A stretch of DNA of 64,000 nt from Syntrophomonas sp. Lineage in GTDB: Bacteria; Bacillota; Syntrophomonadia; Syntrophomonadales; Syntrophomonadaceae. How positions within the stretch are numbered: position 1 is the first letter of the stretch; every line of letters starts with the position of its first letter. Below the pieces are notes generated by a model. It made no database searches and was not told where the DNA came from. It saw only the letters and a list, made by a program, of their open reading frames with translations. The stretch lies in contig JAENZN010000016.1 in NCBI GenBank assembly GCA_016841245.1, positions 29,218 through 93,217 on the forward strand, in the 5' to 3' direction. Of the stretch, positions 53,949 through 62,568 are shown piece by piece. A program made the position numbers and the translations under genes.

Positions 53949-54407
53949 TTATTTCTCCAGCAAATTAGAATCATCCTCTATATGGTTGGCCTTTTTATCA
54001 GATATCCAATATATAAGATAGGTTACCATACTAAATCCGATAAAAAAAATCAGTGCATCATAAACTAATTGACCAACCGTAATGGAAGGGTCCAAGCATT
54101 TGAAGGTTAAGCTCCCTACCAGAGATGCTGCTGCAGCAGGGGGTATTATTTTTCTTAGAATACTGTTTTTTCCACCATAATATGCGATACCTTTCCCTAT
54201 AGTACGAATAGCAACATACCCAGTCACGCCCCAGAAAAGCAGTGCAATATCCCAGAAGTCAGTTATATTCTGCCTGGCTATTACGCTTCGATAAAAAATA
54301 TCAACTAATAGTCCCAGATATAACAGACTGAAGCCTTCCGAATTCAGCCGCCGCTGTTCCCCGACAATCCTCTCATCTTTCACTTGTTTTTTAAACATCT
54401 TGATCAT
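53949..54407 (-). CDS. Four-helix membrane protein (DUF6773/DUF3796-like)
   Basis: A 152-residue membrane protein with about four helices (LLYLGLLVDIFYRSV, IALLFWGVTGYVAIRTI, AAAASLVGSL, LIFFIGFSMVTYLIYWI) and charged ends. It has no assigned role. Its start overlaps the end of the XRE regulator gene by 17 bases, so both are cotranscribed from the operator region at 54614. Such membrane-protein/XRE pairs are frequent in Firmicutes. Confidence 0.75.
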   Translation of the reverse strand: MIKMFKKQVKDERIVGEQRRLNSEGFSLLYLGLLVDIFYRSVIARQNITDFWDIALLFWGVTGYVAIRTIGKGIAYYGGKNSILRKIIPPAAAASLVGSLTFKCLDPSITVGQLVYDALIFFIGFSMVTYLIYWISDKKANHIEDDSNLLEK

Positions 54408-54597
54408 CCTCCATCCAAAATATCTCGTCTAAGGTAACACCCAGGGTTTTACATATAGCTATACAAAGGTTTAATGAGGGATTATATTTGCCGGCCTCGA
54501 TCAGCCCTATGGTCTGCCGGGTCACATCCACTTTAAATGCCAGTTCCTCCTGGGTAAAACCGACTCCCACCCGATACATGCGCATTCTATTTTTCAC
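54391..54597 (-). CDS. XRE-family transcriptional regulator
   Basis: A 68-residue single-domain helix-turn-helix protein: VGFTQEELAFKVDVTRQTIG, LIEAGKYNPSLNLCIAICKT and LGVTLDEIFW. The GTG at 54597 gives MKNRMRMYRV, the usual start of this family, with GGGA upstream; the longer frame (54672) would run through the operator region. It is first gene of a pair with a membrane protein and is likely self-regulated by the twin operators at 54614-54666. Confidence 0.85.
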   Translation of the reverse strand: MKNRMRMYRVGVGFTQEELAFKVDVTRQTIGLIEAGKYNPSLNLCIAICKTLGVTLDEIFWMEDDQDV

Positions 54598-54613
54598 AAC
54601 AGTTCCCATCCCC

Positions 54614-54666
54614 TTATGTAAGATATATATTACATCTGCGATTAATGTAATATATATCTTACATAA
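54614..54666 (-). promoter_or_regulatory. Twin palindromic operators over the XRE promoter
   Basis: Two 22-bp arms (54614-54635, 54645-54666) are perfect complements of one another around 9 nt. Each arm contains its own 20-bp palindrome, ATGTAA-N8-TTACAT. On the minus strand TTGACA (54665-54670) is a -35 and TACATT a poor -10, so one site lies within the promoter and the other just after it. That is an autorepressor layout. Confidence 0.75.
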
Positions 54667-54827
54667 TGTCAACTATATTTTGCATATGCCAGCCATATTT
54701 AGTATTGCTCCTTTTAAGTTATATTTTATTAGATATTTTTATTGTTTTTCATTACACTGTTTAATAAGATCAAAGTAAAAGATAAACACGATAGGCATTC
54801 ATCCTAAAATCAACTTGGGAGGTTCTT

Positions 54828-55499
54828 ATGGTAAACGTCCTGGTATTCGCTCCGCACCCGGATGACGATATAATTGGCTGCGGCGGCAGTATGGCCAAGC
54901 ATGTTCAGAATGGGAATAAGGTCCAGATCGTTTATTTGACTTCTGGAGAGGCCGGAAGCCTTAAATACACCAAAGCGGAATTAGCTGGTATAAGAGAGAA
55001 CGAAGCTAGAAATGGAGCAGCCTTGATGGGAATCAGCGACCTGACCTTTTTGGGTATTCCCGATGGTTTTATCGCTTACAACCAGGAAAACCTGATCTCA
55101 CTGGTAAACATTATCCGCAGCCAAAAGCCGACTGTTATATATATACCTCATGCAGAAGATGCAGTCTGTGACCATCAAGTTAGCTGCAGGCTGGTTATGG
55201 AAGCCTGCCATAAGGCAGCAGGTCCCTGGTTTCAGGATTCTTTAGCTGAGCCGTGGTCCACGTCCACTATCCTGGCTTATGAAGTTTGGACCCCCCTACA
55301 ACAGGTCTCTTATGCCGAAGATATTAGTAGTTTTATGCACACAAAACTTGAAGCACTTCGCTGTCATCAATCTCAGCTGGAAATGATCAGATACGATGAC
55401 GCAATTTATGGTTTGAACCGCTACCGGGGTATTTTGACTGGTAAAGGACAATTCTGTGAGGTTTTTAAGGTTATCAGAACAGGAGGTCCCCCGTGGTAA
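54828..55499 (+). CDS. PIG-L/LmbE-family deacetylase
   Basis: A 223-residue zinc-dependent N-acetylglucosaminyl-type deacetylase. It begins VLVFAPHPDDDIIGCGG, with His and Asp zinc ligands, and has the second ligand His in HAEDAVCDHQ. Related enzymes act in GPI, mycothiol and bacillithiol (BshB) synthesis. GGAGG precedes the ATG. Its TAA overlaps the GTG of the glycosyltransferase, so the two products surely work together on a sugar conjugate. Confidence 0.9.
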   Translation: MVNVLVFAPHPDDDIIGCGGSMAKHVQNGNKVQIVYLTSGEAGSLKYTKAELAGIRENEARNGAALMGISDLTFLGIPDGFIAYNQENLISLVNIIRSQKPTVIYIPHAEDAVCDHQVSCRLVMEACHKAAGPWFQDSLAEPWSTSTILAYEVWTPLQQVSYAEDISSFMHTKLEALRCHQSQLEMIRYDDAIYGLNRYRGILTGKGQFCEVFKVIRTGGPPW

Positions 55500-56548
55500 A
55501 TACTTCAGATGTGGTGCATCTCACCGGAAAAGCAATTCTTCTGCTGACTCCCTTTCACAGGAGTCAGAGGGGTAACTCCCTGACCAGCGAAAGAATACAA
55601 TCCGGCTTGAAACAAATGGGAATAACAATCGACCTTATCTCGCTGGAAGACGAAAACTGGGAAAAGGATCTTCAGGAGGCACTGGAAAATAAATATTATT
55701 CTATCGTCCATGGCTTCCATGGTCTCCATTTTGCCAGGGTCCTGCAAAAGGTACCCGGGTTGTACAGGTTACCGTTGGTTTTAACCATGACCGGAACCGA
55801 CATTAATTTTGATTTAGCCGGTTCGAACAGAGATTTAGTCCTCTACAGCATGCGAGCAGTTCAAAAAATAGTAGTATTCAACAAGCAGTTTGCCGGGGAA
55901 ATATCTGCGGCTTATCCTGAATTCCAGGACAAACTGCTGGCTATCCCCCAGGGAGTGCAGTTAGAAGATGTACCTGCCATTAGACGGCAGGATATAGGAT
56001 TGCAGGATAGAGCTTTCTTGTTTTTGCTTCCCAGCGGTCTCCGGGCCGTAAAAAATATTCACCTGGCCCTGGATGCACTGGAAGCTTTATGGCCCAAATT
56101 TAATGACCTTCGTTTATGGGTAATGGGAGCATCGATAGAAGAAAATTACAGCCAATCAATCATACAACGTATGAAATTACTGCCCTGGGCAAGATATTGG
56201 GGCGAAATCCCACACAGCAGAGTGAAGTCTTATTATCAACTCGCCGATGTGGTTCTTAATACATCACTGGCCGAAGGCCAGCCTCAGGCTGCGATAGAAG
56301 CCATGAGTCTGTCCATCCCAGCCATATTGACAGCAGTTCCCGGTAATCTAGGCATAATAGAACATGAGGTCCAGGGATTCTATGCCAGGAATCAGGAAGA
56401 ACTGATGGAAGCAGCCCGGAAGTTATTGCAGGACGATAATTTGAAAAAGACCATGGGAGCTGCAGCGCAAAAACTCGTTAAAGACAACTTCCTTCCTGAA
56501 GCAGAATTTAATTCTCATGCCGCCTTGTACCGCAGCCTGTCGAAATAA
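55493..56548 (+). CDS. Glycosyltransferase family 4, SenB/BshA-like neighbour of the deacetylase
   Basis: A 351-residue GT-B enzyme. N-domain with ILLLTPFHRSQRGNSLTSER and PLVLTMTGTDINFDLAGSN; C-domain with FLLPSGLRAVKNIHLALDAL and NTSLAEGQPQAAIEAMSLSI. The GTD motif after VLTMT resembles selenosugar synthase SenB and related enzymes, but no SenA/SenC partners are present; BshA-like or another conjugate pathway is possible. GTG start at 55493 follows AGGAGG and is coupled to the deacetylase. Confidence 0.8.
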   Translation: MVNTSDVVHLTGKAILLLTPFHRSQRGNSLTSERIQSGLKQMGITIDLISLEDENWEKDLQEALENKYYSIVHGFHGLHFARVLQKVPGLYRLPLVLTMTGTDINFDLAGSNRDLVLYSMRAVQKIVVFNKQFAGEISAAYPEFQDKLLAIPQGVQLEDVPAIRRQDIGLQDRAFLFLLPSGLRAVKNIHLALDALEALWPKFNDLRLWVMGASIEENYSQSIIQRMKLLPWARYWGEIPHSRVKSYYQLADVVLNTSLAEGQPQAAIEAMSLSIPAILTAVPGNLGIIEHEVQGFYARNQEELMEAARKLLQDDNLKKTMGAAAQKLVKDNFLPEAEFNSHAALYRSLSK

Positions 56549-56697
56549 TAGCACAATGGGAACGATACTTATGAAATACTTTCATTTTATAGTTTCTGGC
56601 AACAACTACTAATGGGATTTGGTGTATTTTTCCAAGACATATTTAGGATTCATATTGCGGCTGTGGAATTAACTAATAATAGTTTTTGGGTAAAATT

Positions 56698-56732
56698 AAA
56701 AACCTCCTCGAATAATCTTGGAGAAGGTTTTT
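56698..56732. terminator. Bidirectional terminator
   Basis: AAAAACCTCCTC (from 56698) pairs with GGAGAAGGTTTTT (to 56732) with one mismatch. T-runs occur on both strands. It lies between the convergent glycosyltransferase and TolC-like genes. The remainder of 56549-56776 shows nothing. Confidence 0.75.
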
Positions 56733-56776
56733 GCTGTTATTCATATAATTCTATACTGATTATTTTTAGGCGGTTA

Positions 56777-57862
56777 TTATATCCATGGTTGTTCAAATTC
56801 TGTTTTTAGCAATTCGTGCTGGCAGACCAGAGAAAAAATTGTGTTCTCCTGGCTTAAAAGGGTTAGCTGAGCATTTAACAGGTCAAGATTAGTGGCAATA
56901 CCCAGTGCAACCTTAAGTTCGGTTTGTTCCAAAGTTTTCTGTGCTAATTCCAGATTGCTTTGTTCTACTGCATAACCTTTTTCCAGGCTAACAATGCTGT
57001 AGTATGCATCATATAAGGTATCAGTAATATTTGTTTTTTCAAGACGGGCACTAATTTTAGACTGTTCTTCAGTTAATTCGGCTTCTTCAGTGGAACCACT
57101 ATATGCGGATGCTTTTTCTTGTACTTTAAGCTTTTGAGATGTAATCCAGATTTCCGGGTCAGAAGAGATTATAGCACTTATGCTTGCATTCACATTAGTA
57201 GTCTGGAATTCATTAAAAATTGGTTCGTCTGTTAATATTGGCCGTGCATCTACATCAATTCCCACTTGACGATTGAATGCCCGATAGTCACTGCTGAGGT
57301 CATTTTCAGCCTCGACCAAATTGGTTTGAGCAGATGCTAGTGAAAGATTGGCTTCCTGTACTTCATTCCATGTTAATAATCCATGCTGGTATTTTGCCAG
57401 AGCTATATCAGCTTCTATTTGAGCAACTTCAAGTTCAGCCTCTGTTTGTTCAAGAGTTCTTATAGATTGAAGTACACTATAATACTTACTGCGTGTATCT
57501 GCAGTAACACTATCCCTTTCCATTTCTTCTTTTTTAGAAGCCACCTTTACATTGTATCTTGCATTTAATAATGCTTCATAATTTGATTCGGTTCCCTCTA
57601 CCCAATCGGTTATCCATGCAGGGTTCCAATTATCCAGTGCGTCATCTAATTGTTCATCGGCAATATCTGAGTCTAACTCTATACTATAAAGGGAATCACT
57701 TTTACTTAGAGCGTCAGATATTGCTTCCTCAAGAGTATATGTTATAGTTTCACTGTCCGCGCTGCTGCTATCTGTGCTAGCTGCATTAACCGGCAAAACC
57801 CAGGTTGATAAGATTATTAACATCACCAATGATGTAATATTAATTAGACTGTTTTTTCGCAT
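56777..57862 (-). CDS. TolC-family protein of the efflux operon
   Basis: A 361-residue exported helical protein. Signal peptide ITSLVMLIILSTWVLPVNAA, then repeated coiled-coil segments with TolC wording: YTLEEAISDALSKSD, GLLTWNEVQEANLSLASAQT, ALGIATNLDLLNAQLTLLSQ. I choose ATG 57862 because GAGG lies 7 nt upstream and the signal peptide then starts correctly; a longer frame from 57988 overlaps the kinase gene. Last gene of the efflux operon. TolC homologues in Firmicutes may mean an outer membrane or a surface-anchored variant. Confidence 0.82.
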   Translation of the reverse strand: MRKNSLINITSLVMLIILSTWVLPVNAASTDSSSADSETITYTLEEAISDALSKSDSLYSIELDSDIADEQLDDALDNWNPAWITDWVEGTESNYEALLNARYNVKVASKKEEMERDSVTADTRSKYYSVLQSIRTLEQTEAELEVAQIEADIALAKYQHGLLTWNEVQEANLSLASAQTNLVEAENDLSSDYRAFNRQVGIDVDARPILTDEPIFNEFQTTNVNASISAIISSDPEIWITSQKLKVQEKASAYSGSTEEAELTEEQSKISARLEKTNITDTLYDAYYSIVSLEKGYAVEQSNLELAQKTLEQTELKVALGIATNLDLLNAQLTLLSQENTIFSLVCQHELLKTEFEQPWI

Positions 57863-57887
57863 GTTAAAACCTCGCTTTACAATTTTC

Positions 57888-59294
57888 TTATTTGTCATCG
57901 TTATTTTTATAGGGGAGGGTAAAATGGAAGGTGCTGCCATTACCCGCTTCACTTTCACACCATATATTACCCCCATGAGAGCGAACATAGCTTTTAGCTA
58001 TGGCTAAACCCAATCCGCTGCCGCCTTCTTCTCGACTGCGAGCTTCATCAATGCGATAAAAGCGGTCAAAGATGTGGGGGAGATCCTTTTCCGGAATACC
58101 AGGACCATTATCTGCCACTGAAACCTGGACGAAATCAGGTATTTTATCCAGGTTGAGTTTTATTATGCCTCCCTCGCCAGATATATGATGCATCGCATTA
58201 CTTAATAAATTTATAAGAATCTGAGTAAGTCGATTTACATCAACATCTATGTATAGATCCTGATCAAATAAATTAGTTTGAAATTCTATTCCCTCTTCTT
58301 CCATAACTAGTCTTAGCGGAAGAATTCGCTCCAAAATTTCGGAAACTTGTATTCTTTCAATAGTCAACTTTAATGCTCCGCTTTCGGCTAAACCTACAGT
58401 TTCCAATTCTTTGACAAGACGTGTCAGCCTAATAATTTCATCAACTAGACTTGCTTTTATCTGGTCTGTCAACTCTTTACTACCAGTCTGTATTGCTTCC
58501 AGTTGTCCCCGCAGTATGCTTAATGGTGTTCGCAGTTCATGGGCAATATTGGTAACCAGTGAATTGCGGCTCTGTTCATGTTCATGAAGCTTCTCTGCCA
58601 TACAGTTAAAATCTTCAGCCAATTGAACAAACTCCCGGTCACCTACCGGCTGAACTCTGGTTTCCAGATTCCCAAGAGTCAGTTTATGGATGGCTGTGGA
58701 TAGTTCTGATATAGGCCTGGTTATTCGACGTGCCAGCAATGTGCCGATAAACAGAGCTAGCGCAATAGTAATAACAATAGCATTGGTAGTCTGACTGCCG
58801 ATGTTATTTAAGAACTGATTTTCCATGCTACTGACTCCATGCATAAATGGGTTGAATATATATATTTTGGCAATAGTTTGGTTGTTATTTATTACATCAA
58901 AGACAGTATAATCTTCTCCGTTAATAGAATTAGTTGTTCCATTTAATAAGCCTCCTGATGATGATGCTACTATGTTATCTTGATCAATTATGATAACTTC
59001 ATCTGCCCAGTAAGGTTTGTGTTCGCCACCACCTCCAAATTCCTTACGATCCATATGAAAATAAGATATGTCCTCCATATATGACTGCAGCCCATCCAGG
59101 CTGCCATTTTTAATATAATACCGGCTGACTTCCTCCACATAGCGTTCACCCATGGAAATAGTACCCTGGTCAACATACATTCTGAATTGATGTTTGGTCA
59201 TAAAATATGCAAGCAGGCCAGTCAAACTAGCCGAAAGAACTGCCAATAAAATTATTACTATGGTTATTCGGCTAGTAATCCCTATTTTCTTCAT
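57888..59294 (-). CDS. Sensor histidine kinase of the efflux operon
   Basis: A 468-residue membrane kinase with two helices (about 8-30 and 170-190) around an external sensor of ~140 residues, then HAMP, HisKA with NIAHELRTPLSILRG, and the ATPase domain (INLLSNAMHH, DNGPGIPEKDLPHIFDRFYR, GGSGLGLAIAK). It lies 2 bp after the response regulator gene. It probably senses the compound exported by the linked MacAB-TolC-like system. Confidence 0.92.
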   Translation of the reverse strand: MKKIGITSRITIVIILLAVLSASLTGLLAYFMTKHQFRMYVDQGTISMGERYVEEVSRYYIKNGSLDGLQSYMEDISYFHMDRKEFGGGGEHKPYWADEVIIIDQDNIVASSSGGLLNGTTNSINGEDYTVFDVINNNQTIAKIYIFNPFMHGVSSMENQFLNNIGSQTTNAIVITIALALFIGTLLARRITRPISELSTAIHKLTLGNLETRVQPVGDREFVQLAEDFNCMAEKLHEHEQSRNSLVTNIAHELRTPLSILRGQLEAIQTGSKELTDQIKASLVDEIIRLTRLVKELETVGLAESGALKLTIERIQVSEILERILPLRLVMEEEGIEFQTNLFDQDLYIDVDVNRLTQILINLLSNAMHHISGEGGIIKLNLDKIPDFVQVSVADNGPGIPEKDLPHIFDRFYRIDEARSREEGGSGLGLAIAKSYVRSHGGNIWCESEAGNGSTFHFTLPYKNNDDK

Positions 59295-59296
59295 TC

Positions 59297-59986
59297 TTAG
59301 CTACCTTCCTCAACCAGCTTATAGCCTACTCCATAAACAGTTTTTATAGCAATATCATTTATATAAGCCGCCTCCATTTTGCGACGCAGGTTATTGATGT
59401 GAGTATCTATCGTACGTTCATAACCTTCATACATATCCCCATAAATTCGTTCCAGAATTTGAAGGCGGGAAAAAACCTGCCCGGGATTCTCCATAAATAT
59501 CAATAAAATTCGAAACTCAGTTCCAGTTAAACTTATTAATTGATTATTACAATAAGCTTCCATACGGTGTATATCGACTTTTAAGCTACCGAAATAGAGT
59601 ATATGTTTCTCAGATAAGTTACTGTTAGTACGTCTTAATACTGCTTTAACCCTAGCACTCAACTCTCGTGGGGAAAAGGGTTTGGTTATGTAATCATCAG
59701 CTCCCATTTCTAAACCCAAGAGCTTATCGATTTCTTCTACCCGGGCAGTTAGCATTATTACCGGTGTAGTGTCGATTGTTCTAATCTCTTTTAACACTTC
59801 CATACCCGACTTTATTGGCAGCATTATATCCAGAATCACTAGATCAGGATGGTGCATTTCCCATTGTGATATAGCCTCCTCTCCATTGGCGGCTTCAATT
59901 GTTGAATAGCCTTCAGAAGTAAAATGATCACAAATTATTCTCCTGAGTTGTTCTTCATCTTCCACTACCAGCAGTTGATAAATCAT
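59297..59986 (-). CDS. OmpR-family response regulator of the efflux operon
   Basis: A 229-residue regulator: receiver with LVVEDEEQL, phospho-Asp in LVILDIMLPIKSGMEV, Lys in YITKPFSPREL, and a winged-helix DNA-binding domain ending YGVGYKLVEEG. 16 bp after the ATPase gene and 2 bp before the kinase. Note the order: transporter genes precede the regulators in the transcript. Confidence 0.93.
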   Translation of the reverse strand: MIYQLLVVEDEEQLRRIICDHFTSEGYSTIEAANGEEAISQWEMHHPDLVILDIMLPIKSGMEVLKEIRTIDTTPVIMLTARVEEIDKLLGLEMGADDYITKPFSPRELSARVKAVLRRTNSNLSEKHILYFGSLKVDIHRMEAYCNNQLISLTGTEFRILLIFMENPGQVFSRLQILERIYGDMYEGYERTIDTHINNLRRKMEAAYINDIAIKTVYGVGYKLVEEGS

Positions 59987-60002
59987 AATAATTCCTCCAT
60001 AC

Positions 60003-60686
60003 TTATTCCTCTATAATCAATGCTCCGTCTTTCATTCGTAAAACTCTTTTAGCTAAACGAGCTACTTCTACATCGTGAGTGATAAGTATAATGGTATGGC
60101 CTTGATCATTTAATTCGTTAATAAGGTTCATGATTTCTTCACCTGATTTTGAATCCAAATTTCCAGTAGGTTCATCAGCTAGGATTATACCAGGGTTTCC
60201 TACCAGAGCACGGGCAATGGCCACCCGCTGCTGTTGTCCTCCTGATAGTTCAGAAGGTTTATGGTTGATCCTTTCCTGTAAGCCTACTTTCGACAGAACT
60301 TCTTCAGCAGCCTTTCTTGCTTCACTGCGGGGAATTCCCCGCAGTAAAAGTGGAAGTTCTACGTTTTGAACGGCAAGGTACTTGGGCAAAAGATTAAACT
60401 GTTGAAAGATAAACCCAACTTCCTTATTCCGAATTTGAGCCAGTTCATCATCGTCCAATTCGGCAACATTTTTACCGGCCAGATAATATTCCCCCGAGTC
60501 AGGGGTATCAATACAGCCTATGATATTCATTAGAGTGCTCTTACCTGATCCAGAAGGACCCAAAAATGCAACGAATTCACCACTGCGAATATCTAAATTA
60601 GCATCTTTTAAGGCTGTTACATAATTATCTCCCATTCTATATCTTTTTGATATATTTTTCATGGAAATGAGAACATTCTCCTGCAT
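60003..60686 (-). CDS. MacB-type ABC ATPase of the efflux operon
   Basis: A 227-residue ATPase with Walker [11 protein letters not shown]-loop [11 protein letters not shown], signature LSGGQQQR, Walker [13 protein letters not shown] and switch His [11 protein letters not shown] 60686 is chosen ([20 protein letters not shown]), with GGGAG upstream; the longer frame overlaps the lipoprotein gene. Separate from the permease, so the MacB halves are split. Confidence 0.93.
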   Translation of the reverse strand: MQENVLISMKNISKRYRMGDNYVTALKDANLDIRSGEFVAFLGPSGSGKSTLMNIIGCIDTPDSGEYYLAGKNVAELDDDELAQIRNKEVGFIFQQFNLLPKYLAVQNVELPLLLRGIPRSEARKAAEEVLSKVGLQERINHKPSELSGGQQQRVAIARALVGNPGIILADEPTGNLDSKSGEEIMNLINELNDQGHTIILITHDVEVARLAKRVLRMKDGALIIEE

Positions 60687-60688
60687 AA

Positions 60689-61318
60689 TTATTGAGCTCC
60701 CGCACTTTGTGCCAATATTCTCACTTCTTCTACTACTGCATTTTCTCCACTTGTACCATCCTGGAAGCAAACGCTGACCACATTACCTTTAACGATCTGA
60801 GTCAACTCAGCGTCTTCAGAAGATGCCGACTCTTGGGCTGCAATTCCTCTCCCCTGGGAGACGATCTCAAGTCCGGCCGGAATAATTATAGTTACTTCTT
60901 CGCCAGTGTAAGTAAGTTCCATCTGAGGTCGGCTACCCTCCTGGGTATCACTAGCTTGCGGGCGCTCGCGGGGAGGATTATTACGATCCTGGGGTGGATT
61001 ACCCTCACCTGCATCAGCTGGAGGCTGCATCTTTTCTCCGTTGGCGGCAGGCGCTTCACCAGTAGGTCTAGTACCTTCAGACATTTCAGGCATTTCAACC
61101 ACCGCCAGTATTATTTCATTTCCAATGACACTCTTTACTACCCCAGTAAGGTCAGCCTGCCGGTCAGACAGGATTTCATTATCTGCTGCCTGTTTTTTCG
61201 AGATCTGGCTTTGAGAATTTTCAGCAGATTGGCTTTCTTCTTCGCTCCCTGCACATCCTGATACTAACATACCTACACAAAGGACTAAAATCAATAAATA
61301 GGATCTAAATTTAATCAT
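60689..61318 (-). CDS. Pro/Glu-rich lipoprotein of the efflux operon
   Basis: A ~209-residue lipoprotein: signal peptide IKFRSYLLILVLCVG, lipobox LVSGCAGS, a Glu/Ser/Gln-rich start, a Pro/Arg-rich middle (EGNPPQDRNNPPRERPQA) and beta-rich ends (LTGVVKSVIGNEIILAVVEM, VKGNVVSVCFQDGTSGENAV). Not a recognised family. The repeated VVKSV/VKGNVVSV units suggest an OB-like or barrel fold. Two ATGs (61321, 61318) follow GGAGG; either may be used. Sits between permease and ATPase. Confidence 0.72.
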   Translation of the reverse strand: MIKFRSYLLILVLCVGMLVSGCAGSEEESQSAENSQSQISKKQAADNEILSDRQADLTGVVKSVIGNEIILAVVEMPEMSEGTRPTGEAPAANGEKMQPPADAGEGNPPQDRNNPPRERPQASDTQEGSRPQMELTYTGEEVTIIIPAGLEIVSQGRGIAAQESASSEDAELTQIVKGNVVSVCFQDGTSGENAVVEEVRILAQSAGAQ

Positions 61319-61361
61319 CATATAACCTCCCATTATTTTAATATCAGTTTCTACTTAATTT

Positions 61362-62564
61362 CTAGTCATACCTTAAAGCATCTATCGGTTTAAGAGCTGC
61401 CGCTTTAGCTGCTGGATAATAACCGAAAAATGTACCTGTAACTGCCGAGAATACTACCGCCAGTACAGCTCCATTCAAGGATGGCAAAACAGTAATCTCC
61501 AAAAATCCTAGAAACGGTATAGCAATATAACTTAAGATTCCACCGATTATACCTCCCACGGTACTGAGTAAAACTGCTTCGAAAAGAAATTGCAGCAGAA
61601 TATCCCGTTTTCGAGCTCCGATAGCCTTTAATATACCGATTTCTCTCGTACGTTCCTTAACTGAGACAAACATTACATTCATTATTCCTATACCTGCAAC
61701 CAGCAGAACTACAGCAGCTACAGAAACCAGAAGAGTAGTCATAGTTTTGGAAGATTCCTGGGCTGCCTCCAGCATACTGCCCTGATCCCGGATCTGAAAA
61801 TTATCTATAGTGTCGGCATGATTCACTGTTAGGGCTGCGGTTATTTCTTCTAATGCAGAATCAACACTATCTAAATCGACTGCTACCGCGGTAATAGTAG
61901 GTCGGGTTCTTTCACCAATAACATATTTTTCAGCTACAGTATAAGGTACAATAACCGATTCATCAGGGCTAAAACCTCCAGCTGTATCTCCCAGATATTC
62001 TAATACCCCTATAACCTCATATTTTTTACTATTAATACTGATAGTCTGACCAAGTGCTAGTGTTTTGTCTTCTCCAAAGAACATCTCCGCTATATCAGAT
62101 CCAATAATAGCAACTTTATTTCTTTTATCACTATCTTCTTCAGTAACATTGGTACCGCACGCCAATTCCAGGTTGTTCAAAACCAGATAATCAGCCATAG
62201 CACCTGCCACCATAGTTGAATAGGAAGTATTATAATAAGTAATGGTTGCGTTGCCATTTATTATCATGGTAGCACCCTCAACCGAGGAGCATTCTCTTAT
62301 CAATTCCAAATCGTCTTCATCAAGTTTATCGCTTTGAGCACTTGCACCAGGACCGCCCATCGCTCTCCCGGGAGAAACCATTACGGTTCCGGCGTTGAGA
62401 TTACCAAACTGCTCTGCTACCGCAGCTTCACTGCCCTTACCAATTCCAATTACCAGTATTATAGTGAAAGCACCTACAATGATGCCCAGTGAGGTTAGAA
62501 AGACCCGAAACTTGTTGGTGGAGACACTTATTAATACTGAACGAATAATTTCTGTTAAACTCAC
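61362..62564 (-). CDS. MacB-type ABC permease of the efflux operon
   Basis: A 400-residue FtsX/MacB permease: N-terminal helix (about 18-42), external MacB domain, then the FtsX block (about 275-390) with SVKERTREIGILKAIGARKR. This is the classic single-FtsX form of MacB without its ATPase domain, which is encoded separately downstream. It ends the first half of the operon, 4 bp after the adaptor gene. Confidence 0.92.
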   Translation of the reverse strand: MSLTEIIRSVLISVSTNKFRVFLTSLGIIVGAFTIILVIGIGKGSEAAVAEQFGNLNAGTVMVSPGRAMGGPGASAQSDKLDEDDLELIRECSSVEGATMIINGNATITYYNTSYSTMVAGAMADYLVLNNLELACGTNVTEEDSDKRNKVAIIGSDIAEMFFGEDKTLALGQTISINSKKYEVIGVLEYLGDTAGGFSPDESVIVPYTVAEKYVIGERTRPTITAVAVDLDSVDSALEEITAALTVNHADTIDNFQIRDQGSMLEAAQESSKTMTTLLVSVAAVVLLVAGIGIMNVMFVSVKERTREIGILKAIGARKRDILLQFLFEAVLLSTVGGIIGGILSYIAIPFLGFLEITVLPSLNGAVLAVVFSAVTGTFFGYYPAAKAAALKPIDALRYD

Positions 62565-62568
62565 ATCA

